Part shown: piece after piece, positions 8,754 to 21,021 of the stretch
Layout of the letters: every line of letters starts with the position of its first letter
How positions within the stretch are numbered: position 1 is the stretch's first letter
NCBI RefSeq assembly: GCF_907163135.1
Contig: NZ_CAJQUA010000001.1
Location: 2,185,001 to 2,249,000, forward strand
Direction: 5' to 3'
Length of the DNA: 64,000 bases
Source: Brachymonas denitrificans
Lineage (GTDB): Bacteria; Pseudomonadota; Gammaproteobacteria; Burkholderiales; Burkholderiaceae_C
Made by a program: the position numbers and the translations under genes
Notes under the pieces: model-generated
Seen by the model: only the letters and a program-made list of their open reading frames with translations
What the model was told of the DNA's origin: nothing
Database searches by the model: none

Positions 8754-9647
8754 ATGATCGACATCACCGCAGCCAATTTCGAAATCGACGTACTCCAGGC
8801 CTCTGCCACCACCCCGGTGCTGGTGGACTTCTGGGCCCCCTGGTGCGGCCCGTGCAAGTCGCTCGGCCCGGTGCTGGAAAAGCTCGAAGCCGAATACGCC
8901 GGCCGCTTCATCCTGGCCAAGATCAACTCCGACGAGGAGCAGCAGATTGCCGGCATGTTCGGCGTGCGCAGCATCCCCACCTGCGTGCTGATGGTCAATG
9001 GCCAGCCGGTGGACGGTTTCATGGGCGCCCTGCCCGAAGGCCAGGTACGCGCCTTCCTCGACAAGAACCTGCCCAGCCCCGAGCAGGTGGAAGCCGCGCA
9101 GGAAGAAGACGAGGCCCAGCAGGCGCTGGAAGCCGGCGACACCGACACCGCGCTGGAAAAGCTGCAGCATGCCGTCGCCACCGACCCGGCCAATGACGAC
9201 ATCCGCTTCGACTATGTCAAACTGTTGCTGCAGCTCGGCCGCACGGACGATGCCAAGGTGGCGTTTGCCCCGGTGATCGCCAAGGCCGCCGGCGTGCGCC
9301 GCCTGGATAGCCTGCAGCGCTGGATGGACGCCATCGACGCCAGCGACAACGTCGATCTGGCCGCGCTCGACGCCGCCATCGCCGCCAACAAGCGCGACTT
9401 TGCCGCCCGCTTTGCCCGCGCTCAGGCGCTGATGGCACAGCAGCAGTGGACGGACGCCATGGACGAACTGCTCGAAATCCTGATGCGCGACAAGAGCTGG
9501 AACGAGGAGCAGGCACGCAAGACCTATATCGCCATCCTCGACATCATGGAGCCGCCCAAGGTGGCCGTGGCCGAAGGCCAGATTCCACCCGAGGACCCCG
9601 TCATCGCCACCTACCGTCGCCGCCTGAGCAGCGTGGTGCTGAGCTGA
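8754..9647 (+). CDS. cnoX: Thioredoxin-domain TPR protein, CnoX (YbbN)-like
   Basis: Chaperone-like protein combining a thioredoxin domain with tetratricopeptide-like helices. The 297 residues split into a thioredoxin fold (about 1-105) and a helical C-terminal part with repeated A-L-x8-A patterns (about 115-275). The active site reads WCGPCK with Cys31 and Cys34, so it should be redox competent; E. coli CnoX lacks this canonical motif and acts as a chlorine-activated holdase. The C-terminal signature [12 protein letters not shown] is typical of the family. It is monocistronic between purE (divergent) and the antiporter gene. Confidence 0.88.
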   Translation: MIDITAANFEIDVLQASATTPVLVDFWAPWCGPCKSLGPVLEKLEAEYAGRFILAKINSDEEQQIAGMFGVRSIPTCVLMVNGQPVDGFMGALPEGQVRAFLDKNLPSPEQVEAAQEEDEAQQALEAGDTDTALEKLQHAVATDPANDDIRFDYVKLLLQLGRTDDAKVAFAPVIAKAAGVRRLDSLQRWMDAIDASDNVDLAALDAAIAANKRDFAARFARAQALMAQQQWTDAMDELLEILMRDKSWNEEQARKTYIAILDIMEPPKVAVAEGQIPPEDPVIATYRRRLSSVVLS

Positions 9648-9720
9648 GCGGACGAAGCGTCCCCGCTGCTGCGCGCCGGCCCGGTGGCGCGCACGGGGCA
9701 ACACGCAGCAAGCACCGCCG

Positions 9721-10974
9721 ATGAATACGGTGATCCCCTTTCTGCCCGCCAGCTGGCCGCCGCTGCACACCGCCGCGCTGTTCGGCCTGTTGCTGCTGAT
9801 CGGCACGCTGGGCGGGCTGCTGGCCAAGCGCGTGCGCTGGCTGCCCACCATTACCGGCTTCATGGCGGTGGGGGCATTGATGGGCCCGAGCGGCCTGGGC
9901 CTGCTCAGCTACGACATGCTGGGCCAGACGCAGGTGCTGGTCGATGTGGCCCTGGGCCTGATCCTGTTCAAATTGGGCACGGCGCTGCACCCCTGGATGG
10001 TGATCCGCACGCCCAAGCTGATCGTCACCAGCCTGGCCGAGAGCCTGCTCACCTTCGCCAGCGTATTCGGCCTGATGGTGTGGCTGGGCACCAGTCCGCT
10101 GGCCGCGGTGATTGCGGCGGCGATTGCCGTGTCCTCCTCGCCCGCCGTGCTGATCCACGTGGCGCACGAACTGCATGCGCGCGGCTTCGTGGTGGATGCG
10201 GCCAAGGCGCTGGTGGCGCTCAACAACGTGTTCGCCTTCGTGCTGTATTCGCTGGCCATGCCGGTGGCGCTGTGGAACAGCGAAACCAGCTGGCTGGTGG
10301 CCATCGGCCTGCCGGCCTACCAGATGCTGGGCGCCATGGTGCTGGGCCTGCTGGTGGCGGTGCTGGTGACCAGCATCGGCCGTTTCACGCAGAGCGACGA
10401 TGCGCACTACCGCTTTGCGCTGATCGTGGGCGCGGTGATGCTGGTGCTGGGCCTGTCAGTGGCGTTTGGCGTATCGCCACTGTTTGCCAACCTCACGCTG
10501 GGCATCGCCTGCCGCGGCCTGCAGCGCCGCGCGCGCCTGGCCAATACCGACCTGGGCAGCGGGGCCGACCTGTTCTTCATCGTGCTGTTCGTCTATGCCG
10601 GGGCCAAGCTCAACATCACCGACGTGATCCGCTATGCGCCGTTTGCGCTGGCGCTGGTGGCCGTACGGAGCCTGAGCAAGGGCGTGGGCGTGGTGGCGGG
10701 GGCGCGCTATTTCGGCTATCCGTGGAACCAGTCCTTCGCCATCAGCCTCACGCTGATTCCCATGGCCGGGCTGGCCATCGGCCTGGTGCAGACCACCAAT
10801 GCGATGGCCCCGCATATCGCCACCGAGGTCAGTGCCATTGTGCTGGCGGCGGTCGCGATCCTGGAAACGCTGGGACCACCGCTGGTGGCCTATGGCCTGC
10901 GGCTGGGCGATGCGGTGCCGCCGCCGCAAGGGCCGGAGGTGCGGGTGCACACCTTCAGCCCGCCGGCGGACTGA
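9721..10974 (+). CDS. CPA2-type cation:proton antiporter membrane subunit
   Basis: Integral membrane protein of 417 residues with about 11-13 hydrophobic segments, of the monovalent cation:proton antiporter 2 family (KefB/YbaL-like). Seen are the N-terminal GGLLAKRVRWLPTITGFMAVGALMGPSGL pattern, broken here into its segments, and the re-entrant region with FGVSPLFANLTLGI. It ends shortly after the last membrane helix, so it lacks the C-terminal TrkA-N/RCK regulatory domain of KefB, KefC and YbaL. The transported ion cannot be read from sequence. It follows cnoX by 73 bp and is convergent with the sugar dehydrogenase gene. Confidence 0.82.
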   Translation: MNTVIPFLPASWPPLHTAALFGLLLLIGTLGGLLAKRVRWLPTITGFMAVGALMGPSGLGLLSYDMLGQTQVLVDVALGLILFKLGTALHPWMVIRTPKLIVTSLAESLLTFASVFGLMVWLGTSPLAAVIAAAIAVSSSPAVLIHVAHELHARGFVVDAAKALVALNNVFAFVLYSLAMPVALWNSETSWLVAIGLPAYQMLGAMVLGLLVAVLVTSIGRFTQSDDAHYRFALIVGAVMLVLGLSVAFGVSPLFANLTLGIACRGLQRRARLANTDLGSGADLFFIVLFVYAGAKLNITDVIRYAPFALALVAVRSLSKGVGVVAGARYFGYPWNQSFAISLTLIPMAGLAIGLVQTTNAMAPHIATEVSAIVLAAVAILETLGPPLVAYGLRLGDAVPPPQGPEVRVHTFSPPAD

Positions 10975-11026
10975 TCGCCATGGGGCGGGCCAACATCCTG
11001 CCCCCGCACCGGCGTTGCAGACCGGC

Positions 11027-12202
11027 TCAGCGCGGCTTGACGCGCAACAGGCGGCCCTCGCTGCTGTCGGTCACCAGATAGAGCCAGCCATCCGGCCCCT
11101 GGCGCACGTCGCGCAGGCGCTGGCCCACGTCGGGCAGCAGCTTGTGCTCGGCCACCACCTTGCCATCCTTCAGCTGCAGGCGCGCCAGGTACTGGAACTT
11201 GAGCGCTGTCACCATCAGGTCGCCCTTCCAGCCCGGATAGCGCTCGCTGGTGACAAAAGCCATGCCTGAAGGGGCAATCGACGGATCCCAGTAGTACAGC
11301 GGCTGCTCCATGCCCACCTGTATGCGCAGGCCGCGGCCGATGGTGGCGCCGCTGTATTCCTTGCCGTAGGTGATGACCGGCCAGCCGTAGTTGCGGCCGG
11401 GTTGCGGCAGGTTGATCTCGTCGCCGCCGCGCGGGCCGTGCTCGTGCGTCCAGAGCCTGCCATCGGGCGCCAGCGTGGCGCCCTGCACGTTGCGGTGGCC
11501 GTAGCTCCAGATGTCGGGCAGCGCGCCGGGCTTGCCGGCGAAGGGGTTGTCTTTGGGGATGCTGCCGTCCTTGCCCACGCGCACGATCTTGCCGTGGTGG
11601 TTGTCCAGCGTCTGGGCGTCGTCGCGCCGGCTGAAGCGGTCCCCCAGCGTGAGAAACAGCGTGCCATCGGGCTTGCCACCCACCTTGCGCTCGACGATGC
11701 GGCAGCCGAAATGGGCGCTGCTGGCGTACTTGGGTTTCTGGCTGAACAGCACGCGCAGCTGCTCCAGGCTGCGGCCGTCATTGGAGAGCCTCGCGCGTGC
11801 CAGCGCCGTGCTGTTGCTGCGGCCCGGGCCGGGTTCGGCGTAGCAGAAGTAGATGGTGCGGTTGCGGGCGTAATCGCTGTCGGTGATCACGTCGAGCATG
11901 CCGCCCTGGCCGCCGGCGGCCACCTCCGGCACGCCCTGCAGCGGCGGGTTGATGCGGCCATCGGCCTGCACGATGCGCATGCGGCCGGGGCGCTCGGTGA
12001 CGAGGAAGCGACCTTCGGGCAAGAAGGCCACGGCCCAGGGGTGCTCCAGGCCGGTGGCAACGGTTTCGGCGACGGCGGCCTGCGGCGCGGGCACCGGGGC
12101 AGCGAGCGTTTGCGCTTGCGCTACGCTGGCTCCGGACAGCAAGGCGGCACCGGCAAGCAGCTGGACGGCCCGGGGGCGATCAGGACGGAAAGGGGGAGGC
12201 AT
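11027..12202 (-). CDS. Periplasmic PQQ-dependent aldose (sorbosone) sugar dehydrogenase
   Basis: Soluble beta-propeller dehydrogenase of the glucose/sorbosone dehydrogenase family (YliI/Asd-like), which oxidises aldoses with PQQ in the periplasm. The 391 residues begin with a signal peptide (positively charged start, then VQLLAGAALLSGASVAQA, cleavage near residue 31). Family segments include LEHPWAVAFLPEGRFLVTERPGR, seen as adjacent blocks, YGHRNVQGATLAPDGRLW and EHGPRGGDEINL, which contribute PQQ and calcium contacts in homologues. No pqq synthesis genes are in this window, so cofactor supply is unknown. Confidence 0.88.
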   Translation of the reverse strand: MPPPFRPDRPRAVQLLAGAALLSGASVAQAQTLAAPVPAPQAAVAETVATGLEHPWAVAFLPEGRFLVTERPGRMRIVQADGRINPPLQGVPEVAAGGQGGMLDVITDSDYARNRTIYFCYAEPGPGRSNSTALARARLSNDGRSLEQLRVLFSQKPKYASSAHFGCRIVERKVGGKPDGTLFLTLGDRFSRRDDAQTLDNHHGKIVRVGKDGSIPKDNPFAGKPGALPDIWSYGHRNVQGATLAPDGRLWTHEHGPRGGDEINLPQPGRNYGWPVITYGKEYSGATIGRGLRIQVGMEQPLYYWDPSIAPSGMAFVTSERYPGWKGDLMVTALKFQYLARLQLKDGKVVAEHKLLPDVGQRLRDVRQGPDGWLYLVTDSSEGRLLRVKPR

Positions 12203-12271
12203 GGCAATCTCCTCGTGTCTGGCAGACTCCTGCAGAGCATACCCCGCACCCGCCCGTGTTGCCAGCAGTCG

Positions 12272-13393
12272 TCAGACTGCGACCGGATTCCAGACGGGGT
12301 AGTCGGTATAGCCTTCGGCGCCACCGCCGTAATAGGTCTTGCGGTCCGGCTGGGCCAGCGGCCAGCCATTGCGCAGACGCGCCACCAGATCGGGGTTGCT
12401 GATGAAAGGCTGGCCAAAGCCGACCAGATCGAGCACGCCGGCTTCGAGCAGGCGGTTGCCGGTTTCCAGCGTCATGTTGCCGGCCAGGATCAGCGCGCCA
12501 CGCGGATAGGCGGCCCGCATGAGCTGCAGAAAATCCAGGTTGATGCCCGGCGCATCCTCGCGGCCCTTACCCAGGTGCTGGTCCATCAGGTGCACATAGG
12601 CCACCTCGCGGTTGGCCAATTCACCGGCCAGATAGAGGTAGGTCTGGGCGGTTTCGTCGTAGGGCGGCATGTCGTTGAAGTTGCCCCAGGGCGAAAAGCG
12701 GATGCCGGTGCGCTGCGCGCCAATGCGCTCGATGATGGCATCCACCACCTCGAGCACGAAGCGGCAGCGGTTCTCCTGCGTGTCGGCGCCGTACTGGTCG
12801 GTGCGGTCGTTGACGTGCGGGTTGAGAAACTGCTCCAGCAGATAGCCGTTGGCACTGTGGATCTCGATGCCGTCAAAGCCGGCTTCGATGGCGTTGGCGG
12901 CGGCCTGGGCGAAGTCCTGCACGGTCTGCTGCACCTCGGCCGTGGTCATGGCGCGCGGGGGCGTGGCGGGCACGAAACCGGGCTTGCCTTCGGCATCCAG
13001 GGCGAAGGTCATGATCTTGTCGGAGGCCTGGCTGGTGGAGCTGAGCGGGGCCTGGCCATTGGGCTGCAGCGAGGCGTGCGAGGCGCGGCCCACGTGCCAG
13101 AGCTGGGCAAAGATGGTGCCGCCTTCGGCATGCACGGCTTCGGTGACTGTGCGCCAGCCGGCGATCTGCGCGGGGGTGTAGAGGCCGGGGACATACAGCA
13201 CGCCGTGCGCTGCGGGCGATATCGGCACACCCTCGGTCACGATCAGGCCGGCGCTGGCGCGCTGGCTGTAGTAGGTGGCGAGCAGCTCGTCGGGGACGTG
13301 GCTGGGGGAGCGGGCGCGGGTCATGGGGGCCATGACGATGCGGTTGGGGAGGGTGCGGCCTGCTAGGGGGTAGGTGTCGAAGAGTTGGGGCAT
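12272..13393 (-). CDS. Alkene reductase, Old Yellow Enzyme family
   Basis: FMN-dependent ene-reductase that uses NAD(P)H to reduce activated C=C bonds or nitro-compounds. The 373-residue protein starts MPQLFDTYPLAGRTLPNRIVM (split: MPQLFDTYPL, then AGRTLPNRIV) and carries MAPMTRARS, QLWHVGRASH, the substrate-binding HSANGYLLEQFL and the C-terminal YYGGGAEGYTDYP. It is a paralogue of the gene at 39901-41007, with the same end motif. It lies 69 bp upstream (in transcription sense) of the sugar dehydrogenase gene. Next to it on the other side is non-coding DNA and the old end of the CRISPR array. Confidence 0.9.
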   Translation of the reverse strand: MPQLFDTYPLAGRTLPNRIVMAPMTRARSPSHVPDELLATYYSQRASAGLIVTEGVPISPAAHGVLYVPGLYTPAQIAGWRTVTEAVHAEGGTIFAQLWHVGRASHASLQPNGQAPLSSTSQASDKIMTFALDAEGKPGFVPATPPRAMTTAEVQQTVQDFAQAAANAIEAGFDGIEIHSANGYLLEQFLNPHVNDRTDQYGADTQENRCRFVLEVVDAIIERIGAQRTGIRFSPWGNFNDMPPYDETAQTYLYLAGELANREVAYVHLMDQHLGKGREDAPGINLDFLQLMRAAYPRGALILAGNMTLETGNRLLEAGVLDLVGFGQPFISNPDLVARLRNGWPLAQPDRKTYYGGGAEGYTDYPVWNPVAV

Positions 13394-13741
13394 GGGGTGG
13401 AGAATCGATCAGGGGTTGCTGGAGTAGGCACCGCGTCGCGACTGCGACTGGTTGTTGCCGCCTAGGAGGGATTCTCGGTCATTCCGGCTTTCCGGTGTGC
13501 GCTGGGGCTGATTGAGCTGGGTGGGGGGCTTGTCGCCTTGTTTGTTGGTGTTATTGGCGACCTGGGCGGTGTTGGGGGGTGCTTGGTGGCGGAAGTTGGG
13601 GTTTTGGACACGGTGTCTCCTTCAAAACAGTTGATTGACAAACCTACCCTAATGGAATCTACGCTCAGCATCTGCTTTTTTCTACCTGTTCGGTAATACA
13701 AAGTGCGCGAACAGGCTGAGGGGCATTCGGCAAATCGCTTT
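13394..13741. other. Non-coding stretch between the OYE gene and the CRISPR array
   Basis: About 350 bp with no gene I can support. A minus-strand open frame at 13462-13701 would encode 79 residues dominated by Pro, Ser and Thr from GT-rich low-complexity DNA; it has no recognisable domain or convincing ribosome-binding site. The part from about 13615 to 13700 is more AT-rich. This is the leader-distal side of the array, where decayed sequence is common. Confidence 0.5.
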
Positions 13742-13773
13742 GATCAAATGCATGAGCCCGCATAGGGCGCGAC
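13742..13773 (-). repeat. Degenerate leader-distal CRISPR repeat
   Basis: Aligning these 32 bases with the consensus repeat gives 24 matches. The last nine bases (GGGCGCGAC) and the GCCCGCA block are intact, while changes fall in the part that in crRNA sense is the 3' half. It is followed by a 37-nt spacer-sized gap and then the first perfect repeat at 13811. A decayed final repeat is typical for the end opposite the leader, so this supports the array being read from right to left. Confidence 0.75.
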
Positions 13774-13810
13774 CGGCCTGGCCTACCGTGAGCCACATGC
13801 GCAACTTCGA

Positions 13811-14045
13811 GTTTCAATCCACGCGCCCGCACGGGGCGCGACGGACGCCACGCCACCGGCGGCCAGGATGTGCTGCTGTTTCAATCCACGCGCCCGCACG
13901 GGGCGCGACCGGTCACGCACCATTGCCATCGGCGGGTAGTGGCCGAGTTTCAATCCACGCGCCCGCACGGGGCGCGACTCTATGCCCCTACAAGTAACGG
14001 ACTGGCGCAGCATGTTTCAATCCACGCGCCCGCACGGGGCGCGAC
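13811..14045 (-). CRISPR. CRISPR array, leader-distal segment (4 repeats)
   Basis: Four perfect 32-bp repeats start at 13811, 13878, 13947 and 14014, with spacers of 35, 37 and 35 nt. On the plus strand each repeat begins GTTTCAATCCACG and ends GGGGCGCGAC. Its complement has the GTCGC...ATTGAAAC ends typical of type I-C, so the array is transcribed on the minus strand. This segment is cut off from the rest by an IS66-family element inserted in the next spacer. It contains the oldest spacers. Confidence 0.97.
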
Positions 14046-14067
14046 ACCGATTGACATCCGAGTAGCC

Positions 14068-14075
14068 GGCGTATC
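14068..14075. repeat. Left 8-bp target-site duplication of the IS66 element
   Basis: The sequence GGCGTATC directly abuts the left inverted repeat and recurs at 16560-16567 directly outside the right inverted repeat. Eight base pairs is the duplication length established for IS66-family elements. The left copy lies 22 nt into the interrupted spacer. Confidence 0.92.
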
Positions 14076-14127
14076 GTAAGCGCGCGGTGATCCCATGTTG
14101 ACCGCCACCGGCGGACGTGGCTGAGAC

Positions 14128-15687
14128 TTAGATGGCGCCTGGTTGCCAGCGGTGCGGCAAGAGTTCGTCGATGCGACTGGCTTTGTGCGTGTGCAGCCGC
14201 GTGAGCACTTCCTTGAGGTAGGCATACGGGTCGTGCCCGTTCATGCGCGCCGACTGGATCAGGCTCATGACGGCGGCGGCCCGCTGGCCCGCGCGCAAAC
14301 TACCGGCAAACAGCCAGTTGTTGCGACCGACGGCAATGGGCCGGATCTGGTTCTCGATCCAGTTGTTGTCCACGGGCAGTTGTCCGTCACCCACGAATCG
14401 GGTCAGCGCATCCCATCTTCGCAGGCTGTAGTCCAGCGCCTTGGCGGTTGCCGATCCGTCGGGCACCTGTCGCCGTTGCAGTGTCATCCACTCGTGCAGG
14501 GCATCCAGGATGGGCCTTGTCTGCTGCTGTCGAACGATTTGCCGTTGTTCGGCGCCCAGATCCTTGACCTCGCGCTCGATGTCATAGACCCGGGCGAACT
14601 GTTGCAGGGCGAGCTCGGCGATCTGGCTCTGGTTGGCCGCGTGCAGATCGTAGAACTTGCGCCGGGCATGCGCCAGGCAACCCACCTCGGTCACGCCGCT
14701 GGCGATCAGGGCCTTGTAGCCACTGAAGTCGTCGCAGGTCAGACTTCCCTTCCAGGCCTTGTCGGTGCCATGGCCCAGGAAGCGCCGGGCATGCTCGCCC
14801 GAGCGAGACTCGCAGAAGTCGTAGACCACGGCCTTGATGTCTTCAAACGCCCCCGGCGCATAGGCCCAGAGGTAGGCGCGGTGCGTCTTGCCATCACCGG
14901 GCTTGAGCATGGCCACCGGAGTCTCATCGGCGTGCAGCACCCGGTGGCTGAGGATCTCGTCCTTCAAGGCATCGACCAGCGGCTGCAACCGCACGCCGCA
15001 GGTGCCTACCCATTGCGCCAGGGTCGAGCGCGGGATGGCCAGGCCGGCGCGGCCGAAGATCGCCTCCTGCCGGTACAGCGGCAGGTGATCGGCGTACTTG
15101 CCCACCAGCACCTGGGCCAGCAGGCCGGCGGTGGGGATGCCTTTGTCGATGACGTGCGCGTCGACCGGCGCCTGTTGAATGCTCTGGCACTGGGCGCATG
15201 CCCACTTGCCGCGGATGTGGCGTTCGACGCTGAACACGCCAGGCACGTAGTCCAGCTTCTCAGCCACGTCCTCCCCGATGCGTTTCATCTGGCAGCCACA
15301 CGAGCAGGTGGTGGACGCGGGCTCGTGGCGGATCTCGCGACGTGGCAGGTGGGCGGGCAGTGGCAAGCGCTTGGCTTGTTTCTTCTCGGGGGTAGTCGGC
15401 GTTTGCGCCTGCGACAGCCCGTCGATCTCGCTGGCCACGGCCGCCAGGTCCGCTTCGATCTCGTCGTCGAGCAGGCTCTTCTGCTCAGGGCTGAAGCGCT
15501 CTGACTGGGCGGCGAACTTCATGCGCTTCAAGAGCGCGTTCTCGTGCGTGAGCTTGTCGATGAGGGTCTGCTTGAAGGCCAGTTCCTGGTCCTTGGCAGC
15601 AGCGGCTTGCAGCATGGACAGCAGCGCCGAGCGCAGTTGCTCGGGACTCAGACTATCAAGGGATTGCGGCTCGACCACCATGGGCAT
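14128..15687 (-). CDS. tnpC: IS66 family transposase TnpC
   Basis: DDE transposase of the IS66 element. From the ATG at 15687 the product has 519 residues starting MPMVVEPQSLDSL; an in-frame alternative start at 15804 would add 39 residues that overlap tnpB. The N-terminal part has a leucine-rich coiled coil (about 10-60). A zinc-finger-like CSCGCQ and CAQCQ region follows, then the catalytic domain with HADETPVAML and CDDFSGYKAL. The C-terminal IS66 signature NNWIENQIRPIAVGRNNWLF is present in blocks near the end. No frameshift is seen. Confidence 0.95.
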   Translation of the reverse strand: MPMVVEPQSLDSLSPEQLRSALLSMLQAAAAKDQELAFKQTLIDKLTHENALLKRMKFAAQSERFSPEQKSLLDDEIEADLAAVASEIDGLSQAQTPTTPEKKQAKRLPLPAHLPRREIRHEPASTTCSCGCQMKRIGEDVAEKLDYVPGVFSVERHIRGKWACAQCQSIQQAPVDAHVIDKGIPTAGLLAQVLVGKYADHLPLYRQEAIFGRAGLAIPRSTLAQWVGTCGVRLQPLVDALKDEILSHRVLHADETPVAMLKPGDGKTHRAYLWAYAPGAFEDIKAVVYDFCESRSGEHARRFLGHGTDKAWKGSLTCDDFSGYKALIASGVTEVGCLAHARRKFYDLHAANQSQIAELALQQFARVYDIEREVKDLGAEQRQIVRQQQTRPILDALHEWMTLQRRQVPDGSATAKALDYSLRRWDALTRFVGDGQLPVDNNWIENQIRPIAVGRNNWLFAGSLRAGQRAAAVMSLIQSARMNGHDPYAYLKEVLTRLHTHKASRIDELLPHRWQPGAI

Positions 15688-15761
15688 GACTGTGCCAGCG
15701 CCGGCAACGCCACGCCATTGGCACATGCACCGATTGGCAGGCAGCAGGCCTGCGATCAGAT

Positions 15762-16094
15762 TCAGAGCATGGTGATGACGCCACCATCGCCCAGGCGCTG
15801 CCAAGGCAACCCGAGCACCAGAGCGTCGAACTGCGAGCGGCTGAGATTGGCGATCAATGCCCCCTCACGCGGCCAGACGAATTTGCCGCTATTCAGGCGC
15901 CGCGCCGCCAGCCACACACCAATACCATCGTGCACCAGAACCTTCATGCGGTTGGCTCTCCGGTTGGCAAACAGGTAGGCGTGATGCGGGCGTGCAGCAC
16001 CGAAGACCGCCACCACGCGGGCCAGAGCCGATTCCGTTCCGGCGCGCATGTCCAGCGGCTCGGTGGCCAGCCAAAGGGCATCAATACGGATCAT
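15762..16094 (-). CDS. tnpB: IS66 accessory protein TnpB
   Basis: Small accessory protein encoded by IS66-family elements and needed for their transposition. The 110-residue product has the family core LDMRAGTESALARVV, AYLFANRRANRMKVLVHDG and the LNSGKFVWPRE segment. Its start overlaps the 3' end of tnpA by 4 bp (16091-16094), the usual coupled arrangement. It precedes tnpC on the same strand. Confidence 0.95.
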   Translation of the reverse strand: MIRIDALWLATEPLDMRAGTESALARVVAVFGAARPHHAYLFANRRANRMKVLVHDGIGVWLAARRLNSGKFVWPREGALIANLSRSQFDALVLGLPWQRLGDGGVITML

Positions 16095-16492
16095 CGCAGC
16101 AACTCACGCAGTGCCTGGGCGCATTGAGCAGCCACCGTCACCGGCCAGGTAATCGTGATGGTGGCGCCGGTACGCTGCAGTTCGATACGAATGAACTCGC
16201 CCTCCGCGCCCGAGGCAGCCCCTGCCGTCTGAGCAACGCGAACATCGCTGACGCCCGTCGGAACAGGTAGGGCAACGAAGGCCGGCGGTTGCTGCTGGAC
16301 GTGTGTACCCGTCAAGCGCTCTTCGCGTAACCAGCGGTGCACCATATTCGGGTGCAGGCCGTGACTCAAGGCTACACCGGCCACAGATGCACCCGGCCCA
16401 CGGGTTTGAGCCAACACCAGCGCCTTGAAATCAGCGCTGTACTCGCGCCGCAGTCGGCGCTGTCCATCGATCAATCGTTCCATCGTCCCCAC
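16091..16492 (-). CDS. tnpA: IS66 accessory protein TnpA (helix-turn-helix)
   Basis: First gene of the IS66 element, 133 residues. The N-terminal helix-turn-helix region (about 14-60) reads RREYSADFKALVLAQ, then VAGVALSHGLHPNMVHRWLRE, as in IS66 and IS3-type OrfA proteins. It probably binds the element ends or cooperates with TnpB and TnpC. The start lies about 70 bp inside the right end of the element, leaving room for its promoter. Confidence 0.93.
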   Translation of the reverse strand: MGTMERLIDGQRRLRREYSADFKALVLAQTRGPGASVAGVALSHGLHPNMVHRWLREERLTGTHVQQQPPAFVALPVPTGVSDVRVAQTAGAASGAEGEFIRIELQRTGATITITWPVTVAAQCAQALRELLR

Positions 16493-16536
16493 GATCTCCT
16501 TCGTGGGGACGATCGTCGATTACCGTCCTCGACTCA

Positions 16537-20544
<4,008 letters not shown>

Positions 20545-20721
20545 CCTGTCATCTTACCTACACGTATAACAACGCCAATATCCACCCCAAATGCGATTAC
20601 CCCGCATGACCTGATCATCAACGCAACCAAGACAACTCAATTTCTGAAATTTTTAATGATCACAAGATGTTGGCGCCGCGCGAACCGCCTAGGAACAGCT
20701 CGATCGCTTTAGGTTCGCGCA
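20545..20721 (-). promoter_or_regulatory. CRISPR leader
   Basis: The 177 bp between the newest repeat and the cas2 stop are clearly more AT-rich than the surroundings, as expected of a leader that holds the array promoter. A GTATAA on the plus strand at 20564-20569 gives TTATAC on the minus strand, a possible -10 hexamer about 20 bp before the first repeat. At the cas2 side there is a perfect 9-bp inverted repeat, GCGCGAACC at 20678-20686 and GGTTCGCGC at 20712-20720, which could be a site for the adaptation machinery or a hairpin. The promoter is inferred only. Confidence 0.75.
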
Positions 20722-21012
20722 TCAAAGAACCAAGGGGCCCTCTAGGTCCAAGGTTGCCTTGGCTCCCACATGCTCCACTTTTCCGTGCCACTTCGCGCCG
20801 AGGTGGTAGAAACGCAAACTGTCAGCGGACTCATCAATCAAGCCACAAAGCTGCTCTCGCACATGTGTCCACAGAGCGGGATCAACGTGAAGTTCAAACA
20901 CAGAAAATTGGACTCGCTGCCCGTAGTTCTGGCAAACACGGGCAATGCGGCGAAGGCGCCGCGCTCCTCCAGGATCGCTTGTGTGCACGTCATAGCTGAC
21001 AAGGACCATCAT
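20722..21012 (-). CDS. cas2: CRISPR-associated endonuclease Cas2
   Basis: Partner of Cas1 in spacer integration; a small ferredoxin-fold dimer. The product is 96 residues from ATG ATG at 21012; the frame includes a TTG two codons upstream that is less likely. It starts MMVLVSYDVHTSDPGGARRLRR with the conserved Asp in SYDV, shown here in two blocks SYDVHTS and GGARRLRR, followed by QFSVFELHVD. It is the last cas gene, 9 bp after cas1, and ends against the leader inverted repeat. Confidence 0.96.
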   Translation of the reverse strand: MMVLVSYDVHTSDPGGARRLRRIARVCQNYGQRVQFSVFELHVDPALWTHVREQLCGLIDESADSLRFYHLGAKWHGKVEHVGAKATLDLEGPLVL

Positions 21013-21021
21013 GCGCAAATC

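Noticed and set aside
13462-13701. A 79-codon minus-strand frame beside the array.
   Set aside because: Low-complexity Pro/Ser/Thr product from GT-rich DNA, no ribosome-binding site or known similarity.
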